NCBI RefSeq assembly: GCF_002005105.1
Contig: NZ_MSCV01000006.1
Location: 124,001 to 188,000, forward strand
DNA: 64,000 nt
Source: Methylocaldum sp. 14B
GTDB taxonomy: Bacteria > Pseudomonadota > Gammaproteobacteria > Methylococcales > Methylococcaceae
Direction: 5' to 3'
Shown: one piece after another, positions 8,402 through 15,608 of the stretch
Layout: every line of letters begins with the position of its first letter
How positions within the stretch are numbered: the stretch's first letter is position 1
Program-made: the position numbers and the translations under genes
The notes under the pieces: generated by a model
Told to the model about the DNA's origin: nothing
The model's input: only the letters and a program-made list of their open reading frames with translations
Database searches by the model: none

Positions 8402-8614
8402 ATGAAGGTCATGATCAGAAGAAATTCCGCCGGCGAGCTGTCCGTTTACGTTCCGAAAAAAGACCTGGAGGAACCCATCGTTTCCCAGGAAAAGCCGGAA
8501 CTGTGGGGCGGAATGGTGACGCTGGCGAACGGCTGGGAGCTGTCGCTGCCGGCCATGGCCGCCGATACCGCGCTGCCGATCACGGTCGACGCGCGTCGGG
8601 TGAGCGGGGACTGA
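8402..8614 (+). CDS. nifT: NifT/FixU small nif protein
   Basis: A 70-residue protein with the NifT pattern: M-K-V-M-I-R at the start, V-Y-V-P-K-K-D-L-E-E, then W-G-G-x-V-x-L-A-N-G-W-x-L-x-L-P. NifT has no assigned function and is often dispensable in tests, but is nearly always in nif clusters. The ATG at 8402 follows GGAG. The next gene begins two bases after its stop. Confidence 0.9.
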   Translation: MKVMIRRNSAGELSVYVPKKDLEEPIVSQEKPELWGGMVTLANGWELSLPAMAADTALPITVDARRVSGD

Positions 8615-8616
8615 CC

Positions 8617-8880
8617 ATGGCGCTCAGTAACGAGGCGCTCGGGGAAATCCGGATGCTTCTGGAAGGCGAGGCGCCCGCCGCCGAACGCTGTGCGAGCGTG
8701 CGCAAGAATTTTCCGGGGCTGTCGCTGACACGTTGCGACGCCAGCGACATGAGTTCCGAAACTCCGACATTCGAAACTCCCGAGTTCTGCGTTTACCTGA
8801 TAGACACCTCGGAACACTGCGTACGCATTACCGGCGATCCGGCCGCGGCAACCGGTCTGATCGTCGCCCAGAAACGGTAG
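8617..8880 (+). CDS. Small conserved nif-associated protein (possibly DUF6129)
   Basis: 87 residues. I do not recognise a catalytic motif. It has two cysteines in the N-terminal half (in A-E-R-C-A-S-V-R and L-T-R-C-D-A-S-D-M) and ends in a beta-rich F-C-V-Y-L-I-D-T-S-E-H-C-V segment. It resembles a small family placed between nifT and DegT-like genes in nif clusters; the family name is from memory. It starts at ATG 8617, two bases after nifT, and its stop is nine bases before the next start, so it is clearly in the operon. Confidence 0.7.
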   Translation: MALSNEALGEIRMLLEGEAPAAERCASVRKNFPGLSLTRCDASDMSSETPTFETPEFCVYLIDTSEHCVRITGDPAAATGLIVAQKR

Positions 8881-8889
8881 TTATCGACC

Positions 8890-10044
8890 ATGAAAAACTC
8901 ACCTACCATCTTGCTCTCGGACCCCGACATCAGCCTGTCCGAACTCGAAGCCGTGGAAGAGGTCCTGAAATCGCCGCGGCTGAGCGCGGGGCCCACGGTC
9001 GAAGCTTTCGAAGAGGCTTTCGCCCAATATCTCGGGCGCAAACACGCCGTGGCGGTGAGCAGCGCCACCATCGGCCTGATGCTGGCGCTCAAGGCCTACG
9101 GCATAGGTCCGGGGGACGAAGTCATCGCGTCCGCGTTCGGTTTCCGCGAAACCGTTCACGGCATCGCGCTGGCCGGGGCGACGCCGATCTTTGCCGACAT
9201 CGATTATTGGTCGGGGACGCTGGTTCCCGAAAAGGCCGCGGCGGGAATCACGTCGAAAACCCGCGCCATAGTCGCCGGCAATACCAACGGCCATCCGGCG
9301 ATGTGGCCGGCGTTCCGTGAATTGGCCACGAAACACGGCCTGCTGCTCATCGAAGATTCCAGCGAGGCGATCGGTTCGCGTTACCAGGGGAAGCTGGTGG
9401 GCAGCTTCGGGGACTGTTCGGTGTTCGATTTGTCCCAGCCGTCGCCGCTGACCTGCGGCGAGGGCGGCATGGTGGTGACCGACGACGGCGATTTGGCCGC
9501 TCGGCTGCGGAGCTTCCGAGGCCGCCGCCTCGACGAACGGCATTCGGTGGTACTGGGCGAAACGCCGCCGTATCGGGCGGAACTCAGCGAACTCGGCGCC
9601 GCTCTCGGGCTGGTGCAGCTCAAGCGTCTTCCGGGAATCCTGGAGCGCCGGAAAGAGATCGAAGCCTATTACAACGCCCACATGCAATCCTTCGAGGGCA
9701 TCAAGCCGCCGTATCTCGCTCCGGACGTGGACGAGGCGCACTGGTTTCTCTACCTGGTCCATCTCGGCACCCGTTTTTCCCGTTCCAGCCGGGACGCCAT
9801 CATTCACGATTTGGCAACCGAGCAGATCGAGGCCGTGGCCTATTGCCGGCCACTGCATCAGCAGCGTTTTTACGGAAACCTGGGCTATCGCAAGGGCGAT
9901 TTCTTCGTCACCGAGAAGCTGGCGGACCGCGCCGTTGCGCTGCCTTTCCACAACCATATCACGGAGGACCAGGTGGGCTTCATCGTCAAGACCGCCAAGG
10001 ACGCCTCGATCAATATCGGGGCGGGATCGGCCATTTACCTCTGA
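8890..10044 (+). CDS. DegT/DnrJ/EryC1-family protein lacking the PLP lysine
   Basis: 384 residues with the full fold of DegT sugar aminotransferases: the phosphate-binding V-S-S-A-T segment near residue 57, E-D-S-S-E-A with Asp156 for the pyridine nitrogen, and the G-E-G-G-M-V-V-T turn at 190-197. In the family the Schiff-base lysine lies five residues before GEGG (K-x-x-T-T-G-E-G-G); here that position is Ser185 in S-P-L-T-C-G-E-G-G. It therefore cannot act as a normal transaminase. It lies between nifT and a 2Fe-2S ferredoxin. A binding or non-transaminase role is inferred. Confidence 0.85.
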   Translation: MKNSPTILLSDPDISLSELEAVEEVLKSPRLSAGPTVEAFEEAFAQYLGRKHAVAVSSATIGLMLALKAYGIGPGDEVIASAFGFRETVHGIALAGATPIFADIDYWSGTLVPEKAAAGITSKTRAIVAGNTNGHPAMWPAFRELATKHGLLLIEDSSEAIGSRYQGKLVGSFGDCSVFDLSQPSPLTCGEGGMVVTDDGDLAARLRSFRGRRLDERHSVVLGETPPYRAELSELGAALGLVQLKRLPGILERRKEIEAYYNAHMQSFEGIKPPYLAPDVDEAHWFLYLVHLGTRFSRSSRDAIIHDLATEQIEAVAYCRPLHQQRFYGNLGYRKGDFFVTEKLADRAVALPFHNHITEDQVGFIVKTAKDASINIGAGSAIYL

Positions 10045-10059
10045 CGCCGCTCCGAAACC

Positions 10060-10395
10060 ATGTCGGGCTTTTTGCGGACCGAAAAGAGGCGGAATGCAAA
10101 AGCCTGGGTGACCGTACTGCCTTCGGGCAAGACGGTGCAGGTGGCGAGAGGCGCCAATTTGCTCGAGGCCATCGCGGCGGCGGGCGAGGCTGTCGCCCAC
10201 CGTTGCGGTGGACGGGCCCGCTGCGGCGAGTGCCATGTGCTCGTGCGGCAGGGCTGGCGCGGCTTATCCAAGGTGCGCCAGGCAGAACGCGATCGGCTCA
10301 CGCAGCTTTGCGGAGCCGAATCGCTGTCCAGGCTGGCTTGTCAGGCCGCCCTGGGCGTTCATAACAAAGTAATAATCGAACTTATAAACCATTAA
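10060..10395 (+). CDS. [2Fe-2S] plant-type ferredoxin, nif-linked
   Basis: 111 residues with the C-x5-C-x2-C set (Cys49, Cys55, Cys58) and the fourth ligand Cys94 in R-L-A-C-Q. The S-G-K-T-V-Q-V start and L-L-E-A-I-x-A-A-G-E helix are shared with the ferredoxin at 59385-59693, so these are nif-linked paralogues. It probably feeds electrons to an assembly or protective step; the partner is unknown. A basic 13-residue extension precedes the core, and no strong ribosome binding site is seen at this ATG, so the start is not certain. Confidence 0.88.
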   Translation: MSGFLRTEKRRNAKAWVTVLPSGKTVQVARGANLLEAIAAAGEAVAHRCGGRARCGECHVLVRQGWRGLSKVRQAERDRLTQLCGAESLSRLACQAALGVHNKVIIELINH

Positions 10396-10411
10396 CCAGA
10401 GGATCATTGTT

Positions 10412-10717
10412 ATGGATACCAAAGAAGCTGTCGCTACTCCTTCTGAACCCCAATCGGCCGTCGTCGCGTCCGGCGCGACGCTCAATGCCGAGCAGCGGAC
10501 GGAATGCGTCATTCACCTGCGTTTCTTTCCGGACGGCACCGTGGCCGAAATCGGCGAGCGTCCGTCAGGGGTGGAGCCGCACGACTGGTACAAATACCTG
10601 TGCAACAACACCCAGAACAGTTACCAGGCCTTGTCCGGCGGACGCGGGCTGTTCCGCCTGCTGCGCACCGAGGTGGACGCCTTGAAGGCCTCTTGCGCCG
10701 CGGGGATGACATCATGA
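10412..10717 (+). CDS. Unknown nif-cluster protein, 101 residues
   Basis: I do not recognise a domain. After a low-complexity, Ala/Ser-rich first 25 residues comes V-I-H-L-R-F-F-P-D-G-T-V-A-E-I-G-E-R-P and W-Y-K-Y-L-C-N-N, then a helical end with one more cysteine. The ATG at 10412 follows AGAGGA. The stop overlaps the start of the SIR2-like gene (ATGA), so the two products are made together. The tight coupling suggests that they act as a pair. Confidence 0.72.
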   Translation: MDTKEAVATPSEPQSAVVASGATLNAEQRTECVIHLRFFPDGTVAEIGERPSGVEPHDWYKYLCNNTQNSYQALSGGRGLFRLLRTEVDALKASCAAGMTS

Positions 10718-11568
10718 GCACGCCGTTTCCGAGTCAATTGGCAGAAGATTTGGCGGCGGGACGGGTCATTCCGTATCTCGGCCCGGAGATTCTGAGTCTG
10801 GCGCCCGGCGGCGCGATTCCGAGTTCGCCGGAGGCCTTGGTGGAACTGATTACGGCCAAGGTCACCGTGCCCCACAAGATCCGGAAGAATCTTACCGCCG
10901 CCAGTCAATACATCGAGAATTTCAAGCATCGGAAGACGCTGGTCGGACTTTTGCAGGAAGCCTTTCGGAGCCCGCCGGAACCGACCGTTCTGCACGGTTT
11001 CCTGGCGAATCTCCCGAACCCGCTGCCCTTGATCGTCGACGTCTGGTACGACGCCAGCATGGCGGCGGCCCTGGCTTCGCGCCGCGATTTCGGGCAAGTG
11101 CAGGGCGTGAGCCGCGCGGAGCACCTGGGAGACTGGGTTCACTATTTCCATGCCGACGACACAAAGGCGGAGCCGGGGGAAGCCGCGGGATGGGCGACCC
11201 TGCTCTACAAGCCGCTGGGTTCCATCGCGCCTGCGTCCAACTTCATCATCTCGGATTCCGACTACGTGGAAGTTCTCACCGAAATCGATATCCAGACGCC
11301 GATTCCGGACCGGGTAAAGGAAATTAGGACGGGCCGCAGCTTCCTGTTCCTGGGCTGCCGTTTCCGCAACCAGCTGGAGCGCAATTATGCGCGGCAGATC
11401 ATGAAGCGTTCCAGCGACCGGCATTTCGCGGTGCTGGAAGGCGATCTCACCCGCAACGAGGCGCGGTTCCTCGCGGAACAGGGCATCGAACGGATCGACA
11501 TGCCCTTGGCCGAGTTCGTCGCCGGGCTCACCGGAACGCCGGCGGAGTCCCGCAGGGCCGTGGCCTAA
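10714..11568 (+). CDS. SIR2-like domain protein, nif-linked
   Basis: 284 residues. The N-terminal G-R-V-I-P-Y-L-G-P-E-I resembles the nucleotide-binding start of SIR2-like proteins, but the usual G-A-G is replaced by G-P-E. Near residue 208 the R-S-F-L-F-L-G-C-R-F-R-N segment matches the S-L-L-F-L-G-x-S-x-x-D block of that superfamily. Whether it binds NAD is open. It is coupled to the 101-residue unknown gene by a four-base overlap and stands 186 bases before bolA. Assignment rests on two short motifs, so it is moderate. Confidence 0.62.
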   Translation: MSTPFPSQLAEDLAAGRVIPYLGPEILSLAPGGAIPSSPEALVELITAKVTVPHKIRKNLTAASQYIENFKHRKTLVGLLQEAFRSPPEPTVLHGFLANLPNPLPLIVDVWYDASMAAALASRRDFGQVQGVSRAEHLGDWVHYFHADDTKAEPGEAAGWATLLYKPLGSIAPASNFIISDSDYVEVLTEIDIQTPIPDRVKEIRTGRSFLFLGCRFRNQLERNYARQIMKRSSDRHFAVLEGDLTRNEARFLAEQGIERIDMPLAEFVAGLTGTPAESRRAVA

Positions 11569-11621
11569 TCCGAATCTCGTAGGCAGCGGCGTACGGAGGT
11601 TAGGGAGGCGTCGGCGGTTCC

Positions 11622-11692
11622 GTAGGTCGGAAATCCTTTTCCGACGCAAGGCGCGGATCAACCGCTTTGTCGGCAAGGGATTGCCGACCTAC
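11622..11692. repeat. 72-bp-class palindromic repeat (family B)
   Basis: Two inner hairpins and outer inverted ends: GTAGGTCGGAAATCCTTTTCC at the left and GGGATTGCCGACCTAC at the right. The same unit recurs at 19734, 24857, 34679, 41286, 47429, 47516, 47610, 50996, 54814 and 56461. Confidence 0.85.
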
Positions 11693-11754
11693 GAACCGCA
11701 TGGCTCGGGAGAGATCGTTTATACCTTTGAGATGAATCGCGGAGGCAACGGCTC

Positions 11755-12027
11755 ATGACTACGAATCGCGGCGCCCGTCTTCGGGCGCTTTTGGAACAGG
11801 CCTTCGAGCCGGTTCACCTGGAAATCGTCGACGACAGCCGGTCCCACGCCGGCCATGCCCATGAGGGTGGCGGCCACTTTTTCGTGACCGTGTGTTCCCG
11901 CCGTTTCGAGGGCCGTTCGACGCTGGAGCGCCATCGACTGGTTTATTCGGCGGTGAGCGAAATGATGCCGGGCGACATCCATGCCCTGAGCATCACTGCC
12001 TTGACGCCAACGGAGCAGGCGGCTTAG
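11755..12027 (+). CDS. BolA-family protein (nif-linked copy)
   Basis: 90 residues with the BolA signature: L-E-I-V-D-D-S-R-S-H-A-G-H near residue 23-35, then H-F-F-V-T-V, F-E-G-x-S-x-L-x-R-H-R-L-V-Y and H-A-L-S-I. BolA proteins bind 2Fe-2S clusters together with monothiol glutaredoxins. The histidine-rich H-A-G-H-A-H-E-G-G-G-H stretch would suit cluster binding. It starts at ATG 11755. A second bolA gene lies beside grx4 at 58525. Confidence 0.9.
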   Translation: MTTNRGARLRALLEQAFEPVHLEIVDDSRSHAGHAHEGGGHFFVTVCSRRFEGRSTLERHRLVYSAVSEMMPGDIHALSITALTPTEQAA

Positions 12028-12066
12028 CACGAGGTTCATAAACGGCTTTTTGGGGATAAGCAGAGA

Positions 12067-13764
12067 ATGAAGCTTCAGATCGAGCGGCCTTACATCGAAG
12101 CGATGGTCGAAGAGTTCCCGGATTTGGCGCACTTGAAGGAACAATTGCGTTTCGGCAATCGCGTCGAGGTGCCGTTCAGGCAACTGTCGAGCCCTGCGCT
12201 CGCGTTTTTAGGGAATCTTTACCGGCAGGCGGGGCCGGAGATGCAGGCCAAGGCCGCGCAACTCGCCACCTTGCAGCAGGCCATGAACGACGACGGAGTG
12301 CGCTTCGAAGCCGAAGACCTCGAGATGGTGCTGCCTGCGATTGCCCGCTACTTGGCGGCGGATGCCATCCGCGGCTGGCTGTTCACCGCGAGCGTGGCCG
12401 GCCGACCCCTGCCTTACGTCATCACGCGGCTCGACTACACCCCGACCTCGAACGACGAGATCGGGAAAGTCTTCATCGAGCTGAAAGCCAATGCCAAAGG
12501 GGCAATCGCCACCCAAACCATCCGAATCATGCCGAGCGACATCGCCGGCAAGACGGTGGCCGAGATTTTCGCCGCCAAGGGGTTCCTCAAGGAAACGCCC
12601 GAACTCATCCGCAATTACGACGAGACCGCGGAGCGTTACTTCGATTGGCGTGCCCGTTACGGCGCTCAGTTTTCCGGAAAAGGCACCGGTTTCTACGCGG
12701 AGGACCCGACGGCTTCGCACCGGGATACCGATTGGTCCCGTAAGGACGTTGTGGTGCTCTCGTCCGGCGGCGGCAGCGCGCGCCTGGTCAACGATGAGGG
12801 CATCCTGAGCTCGCGCGCGCTGACCCTGGATGCGCCCGGGGATATTCTGGGGCCTTATCTGCGCAAGGCGGCCAAGAGCAATCACTATGAGGCCGAGGAC
12901 GAGGTCCGGGAGTCTCAGGACGCCATGCCCAAGGGACTGTTCACCCAGTTGCCGGTGCATTTCTACATCCTCATGTTCCACCTTGACCTGCACCATTATC
13001 TCTGGGTGCACGTGGACGACATCACACCCTACGAGTATCAGCCGGCCCTGAAGCAAAAGCTGATTCTGCCGGAGGAACAGACCGATCTCATCGACATCCT
13101 GACCGCCGAGATGGATGTCCTGATGGACGATATCGTCGCCGGCAAGTCCGGAGGCACGACCGTGCTGTGCGCCGGTCCTCCCGGCGTCGGCAAGACTTTG
13201 ACCGCGGAGGTCTATTCCGAAATCATCCAGCGGCCGCTGTACCGGGTGCATTCCGGTCAGCTGGGGCTGAATGTCGCTGCCATGGAAACGGCGCTCAAGG
13301 ACGTTCTGACCCGTGCCCAGCGCTGGGGTGCGGTGATGCTTATCGACGAGGCGGACGTCTACATCAAGCGGCGCGACGACAACATCACCATGAATGCCGT
13401 GGTCGGAGTGTTTCTGAGGGTGCTCGAATATTTCAACGGCCTGTTGTTTCTCACCACCAACCGGGTGGACGACATCGACGAGGCCATCGTGTCGCGCTGT
13501 ATCGCGCTGATCAAGTTCTACCCGCCGGATCGGGAAAATCGGATCAAGATCTGGAAAGTGATGACCGAACAGTTCGCGTTGGAGGTCGCCCCGCCGCTGA
13601 TCGACGAGCTGGCGGATCTGTTTCCGGCAGCCACCGGGCGTGACATCAAGGGACTGGCCAAGCTGGTGGCGAAATACTGTCAGCAGAAGCGGGTGCCGCC
13701 GTCCCTGGAAGTTTTCAAGCGCTGCTCGATTTTCCGGGGGATGGACTTGGGTCTGGCTGCATAG
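12067..13764 (+). CDS. AAA+ ATPase with long unknown N-terminal region
   Basis: 565 residues. The C-terminal third is a classical AAA+ module: Walker A G-P-P-G-V-G-K-T at 370-377, Walker B V-M-L-I-D-E-A-D at 423-430, then F-L-T-T-N-R sensor and a D-I-D-E-A-I-x-S-R-C arginine finger region. The first ~340 residues are of no family I know. Such ATPases remodel or unfold partner proteins. It is 39 bases after bolA in the same direction and ends the nifB-side cluster. A nif role rests on context only. Confidence 0.85.
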   Translation: MKLQIERPYIEAMVEEFPDLAHLKEQLRFGNRVEVPFRQLSSPALAFLGNLYRQAGPEMQAKAAQLATLQQAMNDDGVRFEAEDLEMVLPAIARYLAADAIRGWLFTASVAGRPLPYVITRLDYTPTSNDEIGKVFIELKANAKGAIATQTIRIMPSDIAGKTVAEIFAAKGFLKETPELIRNYDETAERYFDWRARYGAQFSGKGTGFYAEDPTASHRDTDWSRKDVVVLSSGGGSARLVNDEGILSSRALTLDAPGDILGPYLRKAAKSNHYEAEDEVRESQDAMPKGLFTQLPVHFYILMFHLDLHHYLWVHVDDITPYEYQPALKQKLILPEEQTDLIDILTAEMDVLMDDIVAGKSGGTTVLCAGPPGVGKTLTAEVYSEIIQRPLYRVHSGQLGLNVAAMETALKDVLTRAQRWGAVMLIDEADVYIKRRDDNITMNAVVGVFLRVLEYFNGLLFLTTNRVDDIDEAIVSRCIALIKFYPPDRENRIKIWKVMTEQFALEVAPPLIDELADLFPAATGRDIKGLAKLVAKYCQQKRVPPSLEVFKRCSIFRGMDLGLAA

Positions 13765-13823
13765 CGTTTCCCGCAGAGCGGTACACGGAAGCCATTCGGC
13801 GGAATACGCTTCGCTATTCCGCC

Positions 13824-14594
13824 CTACGGATGAGCCTTGATGGCCTCGAAGGTGCTCGCCATTTCGTCGAGGCTGATTTCGGTCGCCAAAGCGTCGGCGA
13901 AGACGTCGTCGCCCGCCGTCCAGCGTTCCTGGAGCTTGCCGTCGGCCAAGGCCATGGAGACCGCCTGGTTGAGCTCGTAGGCGCCGAACGCGTAGCCGGC
14001 ATCCCGAAGCGCCGATTGCATCGCGTGCTGAACCAGGCTGCGGACGGTCATGTGCGGGGCGGAGAAGGGGATGTCGCCGGCGCGTCCGGCCGCGGCCTCG
14101 ACACAAGCGCGCTTGTCGTAGGAGGCATGGCCTCGGCAGGCGAGTGGCCGTACCGGGTAAATGACGCAGACGCCGTTGGCAATGAAGGGACACCGGCGCC
14201 TGAGAGCCACCCGTTGCTCTTCGCTCAAGCCTCGGGTTACGCGATCGGCATCGGCTAGGCGCTGCTCGAGATCGACTTCGGCGCGTTTCAGCGCGTCGGA
14301 GGCCCAACGAACGTAACGCGCGATCAGCAGAATTTCGGGCGCCGTCGCCGTGACGCGGAGCGTGCAGCAGGTGGAGCATCCCTTGTGGCAGGCCAAGGGG
14401 GGCAGTCCCTCGGACTGAATTTCGACATTGCCTTCGAAACTGCTGAAGGCCTGTTCCAAGAGTCCGTCGATCAGGTCTTCGCGACCGCGCCGGGCGGCGA
14501 GGGTTTCGGTAAAGGCTTGGTGCTGCGCCTTGAAGAAGGCCAGAGGACCGGATTCATCCGGCATCGTTTCTTCCGACATGGGTGATTTTGTCAT
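13824..14594 (-). CDS. YkgJ-family cysteine cluster protein
   Basis: 256 residues. The cysteine pattern C-x3-C-x2-C-C (C-H-K-G-C-S-T-C-C near residue 69) and the later C-P-F, G-V-C-x-I-Y-x-x-R-P-L-A-C-R-G-H match YkgJ/UPF0153, a family thought to bind zinc or an iron-sulfur cluster. Function is unknown. It is encoded on the opposite strand to its neighbours, with the stop about 60 bases from the AAA+ gene's stop. The exact start among three near ATG codons (residues 1, 6, 11) is unsure. Confidence 0.8.
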   Translation of the reverse strand: MTKSPMSEETMPDESGPLAFFKAQHQAFTETLAARRGREDLIDGLLEQAFSSFEGNVEIQSEGLPPLACHKGCSTCCTLRVTATAPEILLIARYVRWASDALKRAEVDLEQRLADADRVTRGLSEEQRVALRRRCPFIANGVCVIYPVRPLACRGHASYDKRACVEAAAGRAGDIPFSAPHMTVRSLVQHAMQSALRDAGYAFGAYELNQAVSMALADGKLQERWTAGDDVFADALATEISLDEMASTFEAIKAHP

Positions 14595-14714
14595 GTGTGA
14601 AAGTGCGCATATTGCGATCTCGACGTATCCGGGTCAATGCACCTGTCCAGCTTTCGAGCTTTTCGGCGCCTCGGCGTACGGGATGGGGTATTCGACTAAG
14701 GATCGGGTTTTCCT

Positions 14715-15608
14715 ATGAGCACGGTGGCACTTGCCTGGGGTGCCCACCCCGATTTTCCCTTGATTCTGATTGCCAACCGGGACGAAAGGCATGCACGCGC
14801 GACCGCACAGGCGGCATGGTGGTCGGAGGAGCCCTCCTGTCTCGGCGGTCGCGACCTGGCGCGGGGCGGAACCTGGTTCGGCGTGGCCCGCGACGGACGC
14901 TTCGCGCTGGTCACGCCGTTTCGCGACGGCGCGCCTTCGGACCCGGACGCGCCGTCGCGCGGCCAGCTGCCGCTGGACTATCTCTCTTCCGGCGAGGAGC
15001 CGGTCGTCCACGCCCGCCGCTTCGCTCGCAGCCGGGGCGGACATTCGCCCTTCAATCTGCTGATCGGGTCGCCGCGTCACATGTACTACGCCGCCACCCG
15101 CGCCCGCTTGCCGTTGGCGCTGACTCCCGGCATTCACACCTTGTCCGACGGGTTGCTGGACGAACCCTGGCCCAAGTGCGTGCGCCTGGACACGCTGCTG
15201 GGTTCTTATCTGAGAACGCACGGCGGCTTCGCGATGCTGCTGGGCGCCTATTCGGATCTGTCCAAGGCCGGCGTTCGGGGCGCCGACGATCCGATCTGCA
15301 CCGCCAAGCCGGTCGCGCCGGCCGACTTCGCGAAAGCGGGTTTCGCCATGCTGGCGGATCGCGAAACCACAAACGAAGGGCTGCCCGATACCGGCATCGG
15401 CCGCGCGGAAGAAGAACGCCTGTCCGCCTGTTTCGTTGTGGGGGTGGAATCCGGAACCCGCTCCAGCACCGCCTTGGTCATGGCTCGGGACGGCCGGGTT
15501 TACTTCGAGGAACGCAGCTTCGATCCGGAAGGCGCCGAATCCGGGCGTGTGGTCGAAGAATGGAGCATCGACCCTCAAGTCTTTTCCGGGAGCGCCGGCG
15601 ATGACTGA
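14715..15608 (+). CDS. NRDE-family (TANGO2-like) protein
   Basis: 297 residues. It has the defining I-A-N-R-D-E-R motif near residue 19, followed by W-W-x-x-x-P and G-G-R-D-L-A-R-G-G-T-W-F-G, and later F-N-L-L-I-G. The family is widespread and cytoplasmic and has been linked to haem handling in eukaryotes; the bacterial role is not settled. The start is ATG 14715. Its stop overlaps the start of selO. Confidence 0.88.
   Translation: MSTVALAWGAHPDFPLILIANRDERHARATAQAAWWSEEPSCLGGRDLARGGTWFGVARDGRFALVTPFRDGAPSDPDAPSRGQLPLDYLSSGEEPVVHARRFARSRGGHSPFNLLIGSPRHMYYAATRARLPLALTPGIHTLSDGLLDEPWPKCVRLDTLLGSYLRTHGGFAMLLGAYSDLSKAGVRGADDPICTAKPVAPADFAKAGFAMLADRETTNEGLPDTGIGRAEEERLSACFVVGVESGTRSSTALVMARDGRVYFEERSFDPEGAESGRVVEEWSIDPQVFSGSAGDD

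Noticed and set aside
12208-14379. A 723-codon minus-strand frame across the AAA+ gene
   Set aside because: Shadow of the AAA+ reading frame joined to a shadow of the YkgJ gene; no conserved motif.
15436-15600. Upstream extension of selO inside the NRDE gene
   Set aside because: The extra 55 codons overlap conserved NRDE coding sequence and do not resemble SelO N-termini.
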